Positions 49,785 through 62,324 of a stretch of 64,000 bases of DNA are shown in pieces; the stretch's first letter is position 1; each line of letters begins with the position of its first letter. Under the pieces are notes generated by a model that did not search any database, was not told the DNA's origin, and worked only from the letters and a program-made list of their open reading frames with translations. Position numbers and translations under genes: made by a program. The DNA is from Stichopus chloronotus (Eukaryota > Echinodermata > Holothuroidea > Aspidochirotida > Stichopodidae): positions 26,071,911 to 26,135,910 of the forward strand of contig CM037843.1 in the NCBI GenBank assembly GCA_021234535.1, read 5' to 3'.

Positions 49785-52700
49785 CTGTTGGTAAGAAAAC
49801 GAGAAAGTTGCAGCTCACTAAATCAGCGTAATACACATATATAGGAGAATGTGCAGAAGACAAAATAATTCCGACCTCTTCCGGCCCACCTTCAGAGACC
49901 TCACTTTATTAATATCATGATTGTGTTCCAATCTTTTTTGGTGATCTATTTTTTGACCAATAAACATGATCTTGTTCTAGTGCACTAAAGTCATTCTGTA
50001 AGGAACCTCAAATATTCAAGTCCTATTCCATGCCCAGTAACTGTGAAGGACACGTAAAACTCATCGATGCAAGAGGTATCACAGACAAATTAATAAAGGA
50101 ATTGGAAACATCTCATGGATACTTCAAAAATGATATAATTACCGACTTAACAATTTCCTGACCACCTTCCTACAACCTCAACAGTGACACCTCAAGCAGA
50201 CCTTGGGCAGACTGTAAGTTTCACAGAGTTCTTTTTCCTTTGCAAGCTGTCCTTTATTACCTTGAACCGTTGCCGCCGTCATGATCTATTCTGTACCTAT
50301 TTCAGGGGTCTCAACGAACAGTTTAGTGCACTGCAGGCAGGCTACCCTGGGCATTCCATACTTAGATCTGAGATCGAGGTAACGTCACGGCAGCGGGGAC
50401 TAATTCACTAAATGTGATCAGCATGTAGGGAACAGTGCTTTGACAGGATACGTACCCAATAAAGAGAATTTTCTGCATGGTTGGCAGTGCCCCTATTTAT
50501 CTGTATCATGACACCCACACATTTGGGAAATTATTGCATGTTACAGTTGACCCTCTGATGGGAAACATGTGTTAAGATGCACATAATATTTTCATTTAAC
50601 TTCAGCTGGCTCAGACAAAGAGCATCTTGAAGATTTACTTAAGTGTTAGTTATTTACATGTCATTTCATTTCCTTTATGTGAAATCACTTTTCACCATTT
50701 GAAAAAGCGACGTGATGATGCAGTGGGAATGAAGTGATGTTTTGAAACATTACCTTTATGACACTTAAATTTACTTCAGAAACTCATTCAAGTCATACTT
50801 GTGCTTCTGTAAACTTACTGTAAATTCACTGTAAATGAGCAAAAGCAATGAAAGCAATAGTTCTACAAACATTTCAACATCTCTTCACATAAATTTCTGG
50901 CCATTTTCACACGGAGAAATGGTTTTCGAGAATCCAGAAGGCATTGCAATGTGCAAGGTATGGAATAACATTAGCAATGCACCATTACTGAGGGGATCAA
51001 ATATTTTAAGAGAGTTTTCAGTTGGGCCCACAAATAGTTGAGAATATCTGAGAACCTCAGTCATTATTCATCACTGAGAGTTGAAACTTGCCCTTCTCTT
51101 CGTTCCTCTCATTGCTAACTCTCTACTCTTACTCCTCCTCCTTCTCCAACTCTCCACCAACCCTCCATGAGGAGTACTGTTTGCTTAAAATTCAATTGTT
51201 TTTAGGGTGCACAACTTTTTGTCTAGCCACATGTCATCGATTTGTCATTTCATATCATTCCTGTTACTTACCTCACTTCTTGGCAACCAACATTTGGATT
51301 GTAGGACATAATTTGCATACTGAAGAGTCTGGTCTTTATATGATTTAAGGTAACTTTCTACTTCATTTTGCTGCATTTCAGAAGAAGTAGTGCACTGCAC
51401 AATTTTTTTTGGCAAACTTACTTGAAAACAAGGATCAAACTGTGTAACTTAACTACTTTCTGTTAATGGCATTCGGGAAACACTACCAAGCACAAATGTT
51501 CTCATGGTTGTTGCGAGTAAATACTAAATAAGAGATCACTTGTTGGCCTGATAACACTTCCTTTACAATGACAATTCATCAGTCATTTAACATCGATGGA
51601 TAATCACTTAACGATAACCCTTTGGAGTCAAATTTTTGTCTTTCAGTCCATAAATGGATTTCCATACATGCTGATGATGCTGATGACCCTCAAACTTCTG
51701 TGACATATTCAAGCTATCAATCCCAGTCCTACTTCGAACTCCTGATCCCACTTAATTCCTTCTTGTGATTTGAAACAAACTGGAAAAGCCTTTAATTCTG
51801 TTTTGGAGACAACTTGCGATGATATTTTACTTTCCACCTTGCGACACTTTAATATACCTACACCTGAATACCAAGAGACTGTGTTTGTGCTAAGGAATTG
51901 AATCTAGGAGGGATATCCCTCTCCACAAAGGAAAAAAAAAAAAAACAATTGGTGGAGAAATTTTCAAAATCAAGTAGGGAGTTGTCACTTCATAAAGACT
52001 CTATTGCAATTTATTATCTCGGTATTCATAACTGTAGCTACAGACCTCAGCTGCAGAAAAGTGCACAGGATTTTCCATAAGATATTTCTTTGTGCAGGAC
52101 TCAGCAGCCAAATGCCGGATTCACACAATCCCACGCCCTTAGCGCTATAACTGGACTATACTGTCTGATTAGATAGCCCGCGCTTTGAAACCATTAACAA
52201 GCATTTCCACTTGTGACATGGTAAAATTGTCATGGTCAGTGTAATCAACCAAATAGTATGGAAACTTCATGTTTTAAAAAGTCTTGAACATTTTCTCCAC
52301 TGTGCAGGCTAAAGCATAAAAATCTTTACTTTGTATTATTCTTAAGTGATTTATGGGTCAGGTACAAATGACATCAAAATTTTTCCTGAAAACTAGAGGG
52401 AGAAAGCTTTTCCTTAGAAAAACTTACACTACTAAATGGCACATATATAGTTATACTGCATATCATGCTACAGGAAATGTACCCACAGACTGGAAACAAA
52501 AAATGAAGATGACCCTCCATCATCATCTAGAAAAAACTAAAGCTCTAAATTCTGAAGGGTTGGAATAGACCTGATGTTAAAACAATTACAAAGATTATTT
52601 CTTTCTCTCTTGTCCTAGTTTCTTTGCACAGGCTTTTCTCCTCCCATTCCCCCCCTTCCCATCCTCTAAAGTTCCCCATTTTCCCTCCCAATGCACCTTC

Positions 52701-55700
52701 ATCTCCCATTCCCTTTACCACCCTTTGGTCTAAGTTCCTTGTCCCCTACCCCTCTCCTTTCCCTCCCCGTGATGTCCCTGCGGTGTACACAACCGGTCTT
52801 TGAAAAAAAACCTTTTCATTTTTGATGACATAGTAATGTTAGCATACATAAGTTCTTCGACTACCTCTCTCCACATGCCATTAGAAAACTTCTGTGTCTT
52901 TGAAAAGAAATGGAAGAAAGCAATATGGAAAGAACAACTCTACCTTCACGTCTTGAATTTCTCAAAAGTTTCACCTTTGGTATTTTGGAGATTGTCTCGC
53001 CATCCAGAGCTGTTGAACAAGCATTGAAAAAATTTATTCACACCAAAGCATTGCATACAGTGTTATTTTCCACAAAAGTTTTACAGACAACATTTTCAAA
53101 AAGCTCATAAACCCAAGGTCTATCTTCATGCAACCTTGTATGACCTATACCAGATGTGGTAAATCCTGTTTGTTTTGTTTTTTTAACATGGTACATGAGA
53201 CATTTTATAAACACATGAGCGCACCATATGTGGCACTGCACATTTATCACATCATTTACTGTCATCACGGAGGAATTTGATACATTTGCAGATGTCCACG
53301 CGATGACTTCGTCCTGGGAAAAGGGTAGACAGGTTCCATCAAAAGATTACAGAATTAACTTCCATTTTGGATAAGAGAAGTTTCAACCATTCGCACAGAG
53401 ATACCAATTACTAAAAAGGCAATGAATAGTACATACAAAGATACAGTGTCATCATAGCAGTCAGCTAGATGGCCACAGTGTCATCGTATTATGTGTTACA
53501 CGTACGCACTACTCGTCCAAAATTTCTTTTGCCACTCTGTCGTATTGTGTGCACATGCCTATGTCATAGTATATTCCACCATATTGTGATCTGCACTCTT
53601 GCACTCAAACCTCAAAAGAATGGTCGAAAAGATAATCAGAAACAGTAGAAGCATCAAAAATAATCTGAAAGTTGCATTCGGGCTCTTAACTTCCGTGAAT
53701 TTTGCTTTACGAGTGCATGGAAATCCATTAAAACATCCCACCATTTTTACAGGGCAAATTTGAACAATACTGTTCATAAGATGCACCAGCTTCCACTGAT
53801 GACATGCTGGATTCTTCACTATTGATTGCAAGCACTGGCTAAGTACTTTCAATTCGTTACCAGTGCTTTTTTACTATGTGAAATGCCCATGAGTGACTTA
53901 TTTGGGTGTTCAAATAAGGCTTCAAAAGAGTCGAATGAGTGTTTTTATTGCCGTTTCAAACCCTACGAAGGATCCAGTGAGATGTCGAGTATGGCCTCTT
54001 ACCATCCGAACCGAACAGTTTTCATTCAGCTTGTATAAATGAAGCAAAAGTTGGGTCATCTGCACGATCATTTTGAAGAGAATTATTTTGTGCAGGACAA
54101 CTGAACTTGTTCTGAGCTCACCGAACTTCCCCGAAGAAATTACTGCTTTGAGTGCCGTGCGAATAGTTACGTGCATGAGGTGATGGTGACAACAACTCAA
54201 GAGAGAAGACCAAGGAGGGCATGAAAATTATGATGAATGTACGATGAGAAAAGAATAAGTTACTACTCTTTGATTGAACCTTGTTTACATTTAAGTGCTA
54301 CATGCTCACATTTACCACACGGCAAGATTATGTCAATTGGCCTCGTTAATAGACGTTCTTTCGATGGCAGAATTGAGCATATTTTATTGAGAAGGCTGAC
54401 ATTGGTTTGTAGCATTCTACTACAGTCACAGGTGGATAGTTGGTACCAGTTGTGTTCATTAATATATCAATTACATATCCTCCTGTAAGATATCAAAAAC
54501 CCATCCACCTATATAACACGTTAACTACCTATAATTCTATAAGATATCAACGAACTAACCTCTTTTAACATATCAACTTACAGGACTATGATAAAATATC
54601 AACTGCCTATCCTCTTGTGAGGTATCAACTACCCATCGTCTTGTAAGCTATCAACTACTGTCCTCCTATATAGCACATCAACAAACTATCCTCCTATCCT
54701 CCTATGAGATATCAACTACCTGTCCACCTATATCAACTACATATCCTCTTGTAAGATATCAGCTACCTGTCCTATAACATATCAAGTACCATACTACCTA
54801 TTAAATATCAACTACCTACCTATCCTTCAATATGATATCAAATTCCTATCCTCCTGAAGGATATAAACTGTCCATCCTTCGGTTAGATATCAACTCCTAT
54901 TTAATATCAACAACCTATCATGCTGTAAAGAATCAACTACCTATCCTCCCACTAGATATCAACGACATATCCTCCTGTAGTATAATCCATCAACTACCTA
55001 CCATCCTGTAAAATACCAAACAGCAATTTACACCTACAAAACTGTATCCTGTAAGGTACCACGTACTTACCTAGGACTCCTGAAAGATATCAACTACCTA
55101 TCCTACTGTAAGATTTTGCACTGATGAAGAAGTCTCACAATCTACTTAATTTGCCATATCCAATCAAGCTTAACAACCCCCCAATAATGGTAATGTCAAC
55201 CAACGATGATGGTGCCAACTTACAAAACAGAGGAGAAGAAAAGCCCAGTGAAAAGCACCCTAGAGAATATTCCATGTTAGATGAAACCATTTTTTTTTTA
55301 AAGTATGGCTTATTGGCCACCCTGGAATTAGATAATCAATCACTTAGCAAAGGAGCCAATCCTGATATGCTTTACCCCCTGGGCTATGAATGCAACTTCT
55401 CTCCCCACAAGGTGGAAGGCCCCTGATGACCTCTGTTCAAGGTTTCACCACTGAAAATGTTATCCTGAGGCAATCAGATCTGGAAACAGTAACAGGTGGT
55501 GAAGCCTTTTTGCTGAAAGTTTGGAATTGCCAATAAACTTAATTTCATATCTTTAGCTGAAAATGTTGAACACATTCCCCAGGCTGCCTTAAAAAGCAGG
55601 TACCAAGAGGCCGCTGATGCAGTGAATTAGGCAGTCACATTGAACAAAATGAAATACACCATGATAAATTTAACCTCTCATTTCCTTCGTGGCGAATCTG

Positions 55701-58700
55701 CCATAAATAGTGGATGTAGGCTATATTACTGACAGAGCAAACATTCAACAGACTCTCTTCACATATAAACCAAGATCTTAATGTTCAAGTACACAAACAC
55801 TGAGGCATGATTTAATGAACACTATTACCATATGTTTTCAAACAGTGCAAGCTGGAAAATGGGAACAGAAAATCTACTTCAACATATGTGCCAAGAACTC
55901 GTTTCTTTTTTTTTTTTTTAAAATCTGTCTAGTAATCTCTCATTCGCAAATTACATACAGTTAGACTACTTGTGTAGAAGACAGGCAATACAACATGAGA
56001 GCATGACAACAATCACTATCAAAGTGAACTTTTGACAAAAGTGCAAAAGATGACAATACATAGCTGGCTTTTAAATCAACGGGGTGGTGGTGGGGGGACC
56101 TGGAGAGTGTGAGGAAATGGGATCCTACCTACTTAACAAAAGTAAATAAGGATCAAAACAGCCGCTCCTCCAGGATTGCAAAAGTCAGTAGACATAATCT
56201 TGAAACGACCTTCATAATCAGACAAATGGATGTGACCATTTTGTAAAATTTATAAAACAGATGTCTGATCTTTAAATGAGGATCCTTGAAAGAGTGTTGT
56301 CTTTGTTGACATACAGTCTGGTCAAGGCATTCAAAATGTTTCAAACCATTAAAGCTGTAGCAATTTGTGTTATTGTCATTTCAACACTTTGGTCATGTTG
56401 CATAACTAGAAACAATTTAGGACGCCATGAAATTATTATGTAGCCACTGAAACATTGCCTAAGATGAAATGAGATCATGGGGACATGTGCCTCCCCACTG
56501 AGCCAACCTCCCAAAACGAAGTATTAAAGTGATTGTGTGTGTACTGAAAAACCAAAAAGATAAGAATATGTTTGATTTTAACTTTTTCTTTATTTTTAAA
56601 TGTCCACGCGAGGTTGTAGATAAACGGACTATGTCTTTCAATGAAGGAAAATGGCAGTTACTACTTTGAAAAGCAATGGGATTGGTATAAAAGCAGTAAA
56701 AAACAGAAATCATATTTGAAAATTAACGGTTCTTACTATAACCGCCTACATAATGAATATGCAACAGTACAGGTCTCACTAGTGTATCAAAAACATAGTA
56801 CTCAAATCGTCGCTCTCTGGTAGGTATCAGGAATTGTGGTATTTGGTGAAAGGAAACACTGTATTTACAAATAACCTACGAACTGAACACAACCTTGCCC
56901 GCGGCGTCAGTGATCCTGAATTGTTAACTATATTCGATACTAGTATACTTCCCATTGGCTTGTTCAAAGAAGCACACCATTGATTTGAGTGAAAACTGTC
57001 AACCACTACATTATCGTATTCTACACTTTTTGTCGTTATGTTAGAATTTGAAATCATATGGTAAAATTAACCAACTGAAACCTATTTATTTTCCCAGATT
57101 GTCTGAATGGTGTAATTAAAAGCCTCACCAAACTTTTGGAAATGAAATTTCAATGTTTTTACTTTTTGCCTACGCACGCAATCACTTTAAGAATACAGAT
57201 GCACAAGGCAAACGAAGGCAGGCAAGGCCTTAGAGGCGCAGTGCTAGAATTGGTTTTGAGGACGATTTACGCATAGGGTCAAATGTATGCATTAGTGAGG
57301 CAAGGGGTATTCTATGATGTGAATCGAAGTATTAAGAATACAGATGCAATGTACAGGAACAGAAAAACTGAAAATTTTAGTATAGTTAAAAAAAATGGCA
57401 AAGATTATCCCACTATGCAAAAGCAAACTTTTTTCAAAAGGGCTAAGGAGGATCCCCCTGGACTTACACATTTCACAGGTTAGCAATTAATAACTTGTTG
57501 GCCTTCCCCACCCTATCCCACCCCCTCCCCAAGAAAAAGACACCTCTGGCTACTAGCCTGCAACCCTCATAATTAGCATGTTGTCACCACCAAAGTCAAA
57601 ACATTTAAAGCGAGCACTGTCCTTTAATGTCAAGCTAAAATCTGTATGAATTGGTATGAACAACAAGCCTCCTCTCCAGGTATTTCATCATTGTCTATAA
57701 GAACAGTTTTGTTCACATTTTCAAGCTGCTCTGTTTCAAGGATTGCAAAGGTCGAAACTTGGCTTTCCACATCGCTTCAATGGTTTGAATTGTATTTAAC
57801 AATCTGGACGCAACTCTGGACGTAAAAGTGAGAATACTGGCATGTTTTAAGGTAACTAATGTTGAATTTCACGAATTTAGGCATGTTGTCCAAAGGGCAA
57901 TTTTTTTCCAAAATGAAGGTGTTCACCAAAAATGCATGTCACCCAAAATGTTTTAACTAGGCTACTGCATCATAAAACTCTAGGATCTTCCACTGCTCTA
58001 TCTGCAAGACATCAGGTTTATATCTGAGGAGTGATGGCCAGCTGTATCCAGCAATGACAGTTGCCAACAAGCATGGAGGGCAAATCGTCAGCCTTAGGTC
58101 GGCACAAAATTCAACGAAAATTCCATAGAAAATGTTAGGAAATTTACGGAAAAAAATAAAACTGCAACATAAAACAACCCACAATTTTATCTGGTCAAGT
58201 GTTGCCAAGCGAGACATTCATCCAGAGACCCAAACCACCTCTACTTTTGTGAGCAAAATTTTCTGAAAGGCCCATCAGACCCCCCCCCCACCCCCAAATC
58301 AGCATTCACACTACACTGTCCAAGCTAATACAGACGTCACTCAGAATCCTCCAGATAGAACTTCCCTGCAAGACATATTGCCTGACCACTCTTATTCGTT
58401 ATGTGCCAAAATCTTAACTGTCATTAAAAGCCCCATCCCCCTCCCAACTTAAAATTGGAGAAAACTTTAATATCTCAACGTATGGTTGTCTCTCTTGAAG
58501 TTTAGAGTCTTGGACACCGGGAGAACACACTAGTCATTCTCGTTGCAAATCCCTCTAGTGTAGGCTCTTGGTATTTTAGATGATGGTTTCCTGTAGACGA
58601 GTAAAGGCACGGTGGGGGGAAAATGTAAAGTGACAGTAATTTCCCCCATCTGTGTGATAAAAGCCTGGAGATCAATATTAAATTTCATCACTAGCAGCAG

Positions 58701-60983
58701 TACATTACCAAAAAAAAAAAAAACAAGAGAAAGTTCGTACAACCCACAAGAGGAAATTAGTTACATGCAAGTCTAACTCGTCATCTCTGAATTTTCTCTC
58801 AGTTTTTTCTCATGACACAGGTCTATGTATGAAATGAAGCACCTTTAGAACATGACTGACACGACCTTCCAACAGAACCAGTATCCCTGCACAAAAAAAA
58901 CAAAACAACAACAACAACAAAAGGCTGGAATCCCTAGGTGATAAAATTCATTTACAAATGGATTAGCCTGGTTACAACCCTACCATCAACAATTAACTTA
59001 GCCCTGATTTCAACTTTCTATCACCTGACCAGTTCTCCCTGGAGACTCCCTAGATGAAGACTTTTGAAGACTAGGATTCCTAACAGACAGCAAAGGTTCT
59101 TGAATGTGACCTTACTTGCACACCTGAGTGACACACTGATATTTCTGCTGACATATTTACAATGAGATACATATGGTAAGTGCAGTTTGGCTGGTTGAAA
59201 ATCCACAGTACCTAGAGGAGAGACTGTGTGTGACTGAGGGGGCTGGTAAACAGACCCTCAATGCAGAGATGGGCAGCAGCTGTAAAATCTGTGTTGTTAC
59301 ACGAACTGACCCCTTACATTTTAGAGGCATTTCAACTGAGTAAAAATTGATAATAAAATTTTTTATAAGTGACAAGTTATCTATTCCTCCAACCGCAATA
59401 TTGAGCACTCTTGCTGTGTGGTATTCTGCTTCCTCTTAAAATAACCTGGATACAGTATGGGTCAAGAATCTTGTCCTTATGAAATGAGGGATGTTTTAGA
59501 AGGTAAATGGAATGCAATCTCCACAAGAGTGACTGACATACATGAATGAGGTGAAGTTCCGCAGGGGATCAAGGGGGCTAATTTACTTCTTCCCACCAAA
59601 GCAGAACGCCACCATCAGTTGGCACGTAGCTTACCAAGAAATTTTTTGCAAAAAGCCTCAAATGGTTCTTCTCAGGTCACTATGTCTACATTACTCATAG
59701 CTTATGTAAATCATTTGGCCAATTTTGGGGTACTGACGAGACTTGGGGGGGGGGGCTAAAACACCCATAGACCTCCCCTGACATGAACAGTGTGTAAGTC
59801 TGTGTGACTCCAGTTTCCTGAAATATTTCTAGCCTATACCAGTGTAAAAAGAACAAAATATCCCCGAGAGCATATATTCATGATGTAAACTTAAATACAG
59901 ACAATGTCAAAGTCATGGAGTATAGGAAGCTACACTGGGGTGCAGGTCTACCACTGGGAGGAAGCATGATACAGCAACAGCAGGCTTCAGATATACCTTG
60001 CTGTTTCTTTCAATTTGCCAATGCTGGGGAGGGTATAGGGGCTCCATAAGCAAGGTTTTCTCCTGGACAGCAAATGAGCTTACAGTGACATTTGAAGAGA
60101 ATCAGAAAATGCTGTTTGAAGAAAAGCAATATGGATTTGGAAATTTCTCCTACAACTAGGCCTACCGTACTTGTCCATCACAAAAGCTCATTGCTAAATT
60201 TCCTGAAGGCTGTGTAAATGCATTGACTGGACATGAGGTCAAAATTCCATTTTTTCTCAACTGGTGATCCACAAACCGAATAAAGACAGAATAAACCTTA
60301 ATGTCTAGCACATGAAAACTGAGCAGTGACTTGGATAGCATAACTGTTTGGGACTATCGGCAAATAACAGGAAAGGTTAAAATATTCAGACATGCATCTC
60401 CAAGTATGCACAGTCAAAAAAGTGGGGTTGGGTTAAGGTCTCCAATCCCATCCGTCTCTTCCTCAGGTCCTGCCGATTAATGAACAAAATGTCTGGTGTC
60501 CCAGGACAGGACCATTGGACAGGAATTTCAGTATCTCATTACCTACCCATAGAGTCATATCATTATCAAGGGTACCATTACCTAACAGCGCCCTTTCCTC
60601 TCATCAACATGATTACCAGTGACTGTCACTTCCTAATTACAGTCACACTGAGCAAATTCCTTCCCCCTAACTCTCCAGCATGATGTCACTGAACAATGTT
60701 ATCCATCACTTACTGGGAATACTAGAATGAATGAGTACAGATGTCCTCCACCATTTATAAAAACCTAGTTAATGTATCAATCTATTTCACACACTTACTT
60801 GTGTACCATTTCCTAAGTACCATTACCTCCTAAGTCTAAGTTTGACTATCAAACTTCAAATACAACTGAAAAATATCAAATATTATTGAGCAGCCTCTAT
60901 GTCAAAATTTCCCAACCAAAGAAAAAAAGAGACTAAATATGGGAAAAAAAAATACAGAGTAAACAAAAACAAAGTTGACTTAC
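49785..60983. other. GALNT intron region with one exon not located (about 11.2 kb)
   Basis: Phases at the two flanking exons require at least one more exon here of about 80 nt. It should start by completing a CNN codon and end with the first base of Gly (the family's 'PED ... LRN..REG' segment). I searched for it by eye and did not find it. The region holds a degenerate minisatellite (54459-55115), poly-C and poly-G runs (58280-58290, 59744-59753) and otherwise nothing I recognise. Confidence 0.6.
54459..55115. repeat. Degenerate minisatellite, ~26-30 bp unit
   Basis: More than 20 diverged units with consensus close to 'atatcaactacctatcctcctgtaag' in head-to-tail order. Unit length varies. 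Confidence 0.93.
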
Positions 60984-61051
60984 GATCATCACTGAAGTCA
61001 TCGACCAATATTATTTCCTGTATCAGTTCAGGAGGGCTGCGACTCAACACA
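60984..61051 (-). CDS. galnt14-like: GALNT exon: end of first catalytic strand region (VDDFSDD)
   Basis: A 68-nt exon. The acceptor follows a pyrimidine tract (ctctctcctttcag) and the donor is GTAAGT. It reads T + VLSRSPPELIQEIILVDDFS + DD + C, the family segment that ends in the nucleotide-binding D-D-x-S-x-D motif of GT27 enzymes. It starts one base before a codon boundary, so a Ser codon is probably shared with the previous exon beyond the right edge. It ends with the first base of a codon, probably Pro (CCN). The next exon by homology, covering about 26 residues up to the 'REG' before LIRSR, was not found downstream. Confidence 0.93.
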
Positions 61052-61689
61052 CTGAAAGGAGAGAGTATACCAATATCAATTAAAGTTTCTGTGCCACAAG
61101 ATGTAAAACGTGTTCATGTTCACATCAATCAAATAAGTTACCAAACACAAACAGGAAAATCAGGGGGATGACACAAAACACAACTGGAACTCACATCCTT
61201 CAATGAGAGATGAAATGCCTAACTTTAGCTGTGAATTAATCAGCACTGAAGTAGATATAGTGATGATGATTACTTATTCAGTGAGCTGATTACTTCATAG
61301 ATATAGGTAGTTTACTTTGGTATAGACATTGAATGTGCAGTAGTTACTGCTACTGTATAGTGTGCACACACTGACTTGGGTTTTGCAACAGTTTTTCACT
61401 AGATCAACAGTAGCAAAGAAATTACTGAAGTTGTTTACAAGATTCATCTATAGGCATAAGAGAATGGTGTGAGGTGGGTGGAGGCAATAAAATTAACCTT
61501 ATGGTAGCCTTCCTCATCCTACCTCCCTTAAAATTTGAAAGTATGACATTGATGAACAATGCATCTTCAAAATTACATGATTGTGTAAGGTTGTACATTT
61601 CTGATCACTTGCCAAAGGCAGACAAGGAATTTATGGGATGGCAATGGCATATGTGTGTGATGCCTCAGCATAAAGTACATGTGATATGA
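61052..61689. other. Upstream GALNT intron, no feature seen
   Basis: Sequence 5' of the first exon found. I saw no further GALNT exon between here and the right edge, so the next upstream exon should lie beyond 64000. Confidence 0.55.
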
Positions 61690-62228
61690 ATAACACATTT
61701 TGGAGTATTGACCAAATTTATCTTTAAAAATGTTGAAATTAGTCACAACTTTCGGGAAAATCCATCAAGCACTGACCATTTTACTGACAAATTTCTCTTT
61801 TACAATTGCATCATGATTAAACATAAGCCAAATATGCAAATTTGTGACATCCAGGGAGAGATTCACCTGATATGCATTATGTCATCCTTTGTTTACTTAA
61901 CCTATTTCAAGGACACCTGAGAATTTTACCTGCCCTGAGGGTTCTATGTTGGAAGCATATTGTGTGCTTTAGAAATATTGATATCACTTACCAATGTGAA
62001 ACCCAGTAATTAAGTAAAGAAGAGATAAAATGTAAAGGCCTTACAAAAGAAATAATCACACTGTGCAACACCTTACATCATCTGTTTCGCTTACTAGCAA
62101 ACTTTGAAAGGCCATATCTTAAAAACGGTAATATACAGAAACATAATTCCAACAGATTATCACTCAGGATTTCACTCTGCAACTTCTGAATGAAGCTATT
62201 TCTACATGCATGTCACTTAGTCTTTAAA
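61690..62228. repeat. Half copy of the palindromic element (right-arm type)
   Basis: It has the same order as the right arm at 47810-48136: 'ttttggagtattg', 'aaatatgcaaatttgtgacat', 'tcctttgtttac', 'caacttctgaatga', and the terminal 'gcatgtcacttagtctttaa'. The matching left arm is not present. Confidence 0.75.
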
Positions 62229-62324
62229 AACAAAATATCTTAAGAAGGGAAAGTTGCTTGAACATTGAAGCTGGTGTGTAGGTAGTCCATTCTTTTTCAG
62301 GTGAAAAGTAGATGATCATCATCC
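62229..62324. repeat. AGGTCA-type repeat, part left of the nested insertion
   Basis: 'aaatatcttaagaaggg ... ggtgtgtaggtag ... gtagatgatc' matches the repeat style at 7.5-7.9 kb and continues after 63373, on the other side of the TIR element. Confidence 0.65.

Larger units (their letters stand above)
13957..61051 (-). other. galnt14-like: GALNT14/16-type polypeptide GalNAc-transferase gene (3' part)
   Basis: This entry gives the span of the gene; exons are listed separately. The product should be a Golgi type II membrane enzyme (GT27) that transfers GalNAc from UDP-GalNAc to Ser/Thr, starting mucin-type O-glycosylation. Seen in order: the segment ending in VDDFSDD, the DSH metal motif, Px[20 protein letters not shown], the Gal/GalNAc-T motif WGGEN...[16 protein letters not shown] with the third metal ligand His, [20 protein letters not shown], then a three-lobed R-type lectin domain and a stop. 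Wording of the WSLTFKW to WGGENF segment and of the C-terminus is closest to vertebrate GALNT14/GALNT16 as I recall them; GALNT2 is next. Exons 5' of 61051 are outside the window, and one internal exon of roughly 80 nt between 60984 and 49784 was not located. Family assignment is firm; the exact subfamily is less sure. Confidence 0.93.

Noticed and set aside
51090..51175. Purine-rich minus-strand stretch that could read RNEEKG before a GC donor, considered as the missing GALNT exon
   Set aside because: The frame is closed by stops a few codons upstream and the rest is low-complexity.
53922..54200. 92-codon minus-strand frame containing LHKIILF and a possible donor after VRM, considered as the missing GALNT exon
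   Set aside because: The frame required by the flanking exon phases contains a TGA, and the resemblance to the family is superficial.
55124..55426. 100-codon plus-strand frame next to the 26-bp minisatellite
   Set aside because: Hydrophilic and open, but no homology or gene context; possible chance frame.
57957..58217. 86-codon minus-strand frame (ends EQWKILEFYDAVA)
   Set aside because: Looks protein-like, but no domain, splice site pair or second copy supports it.
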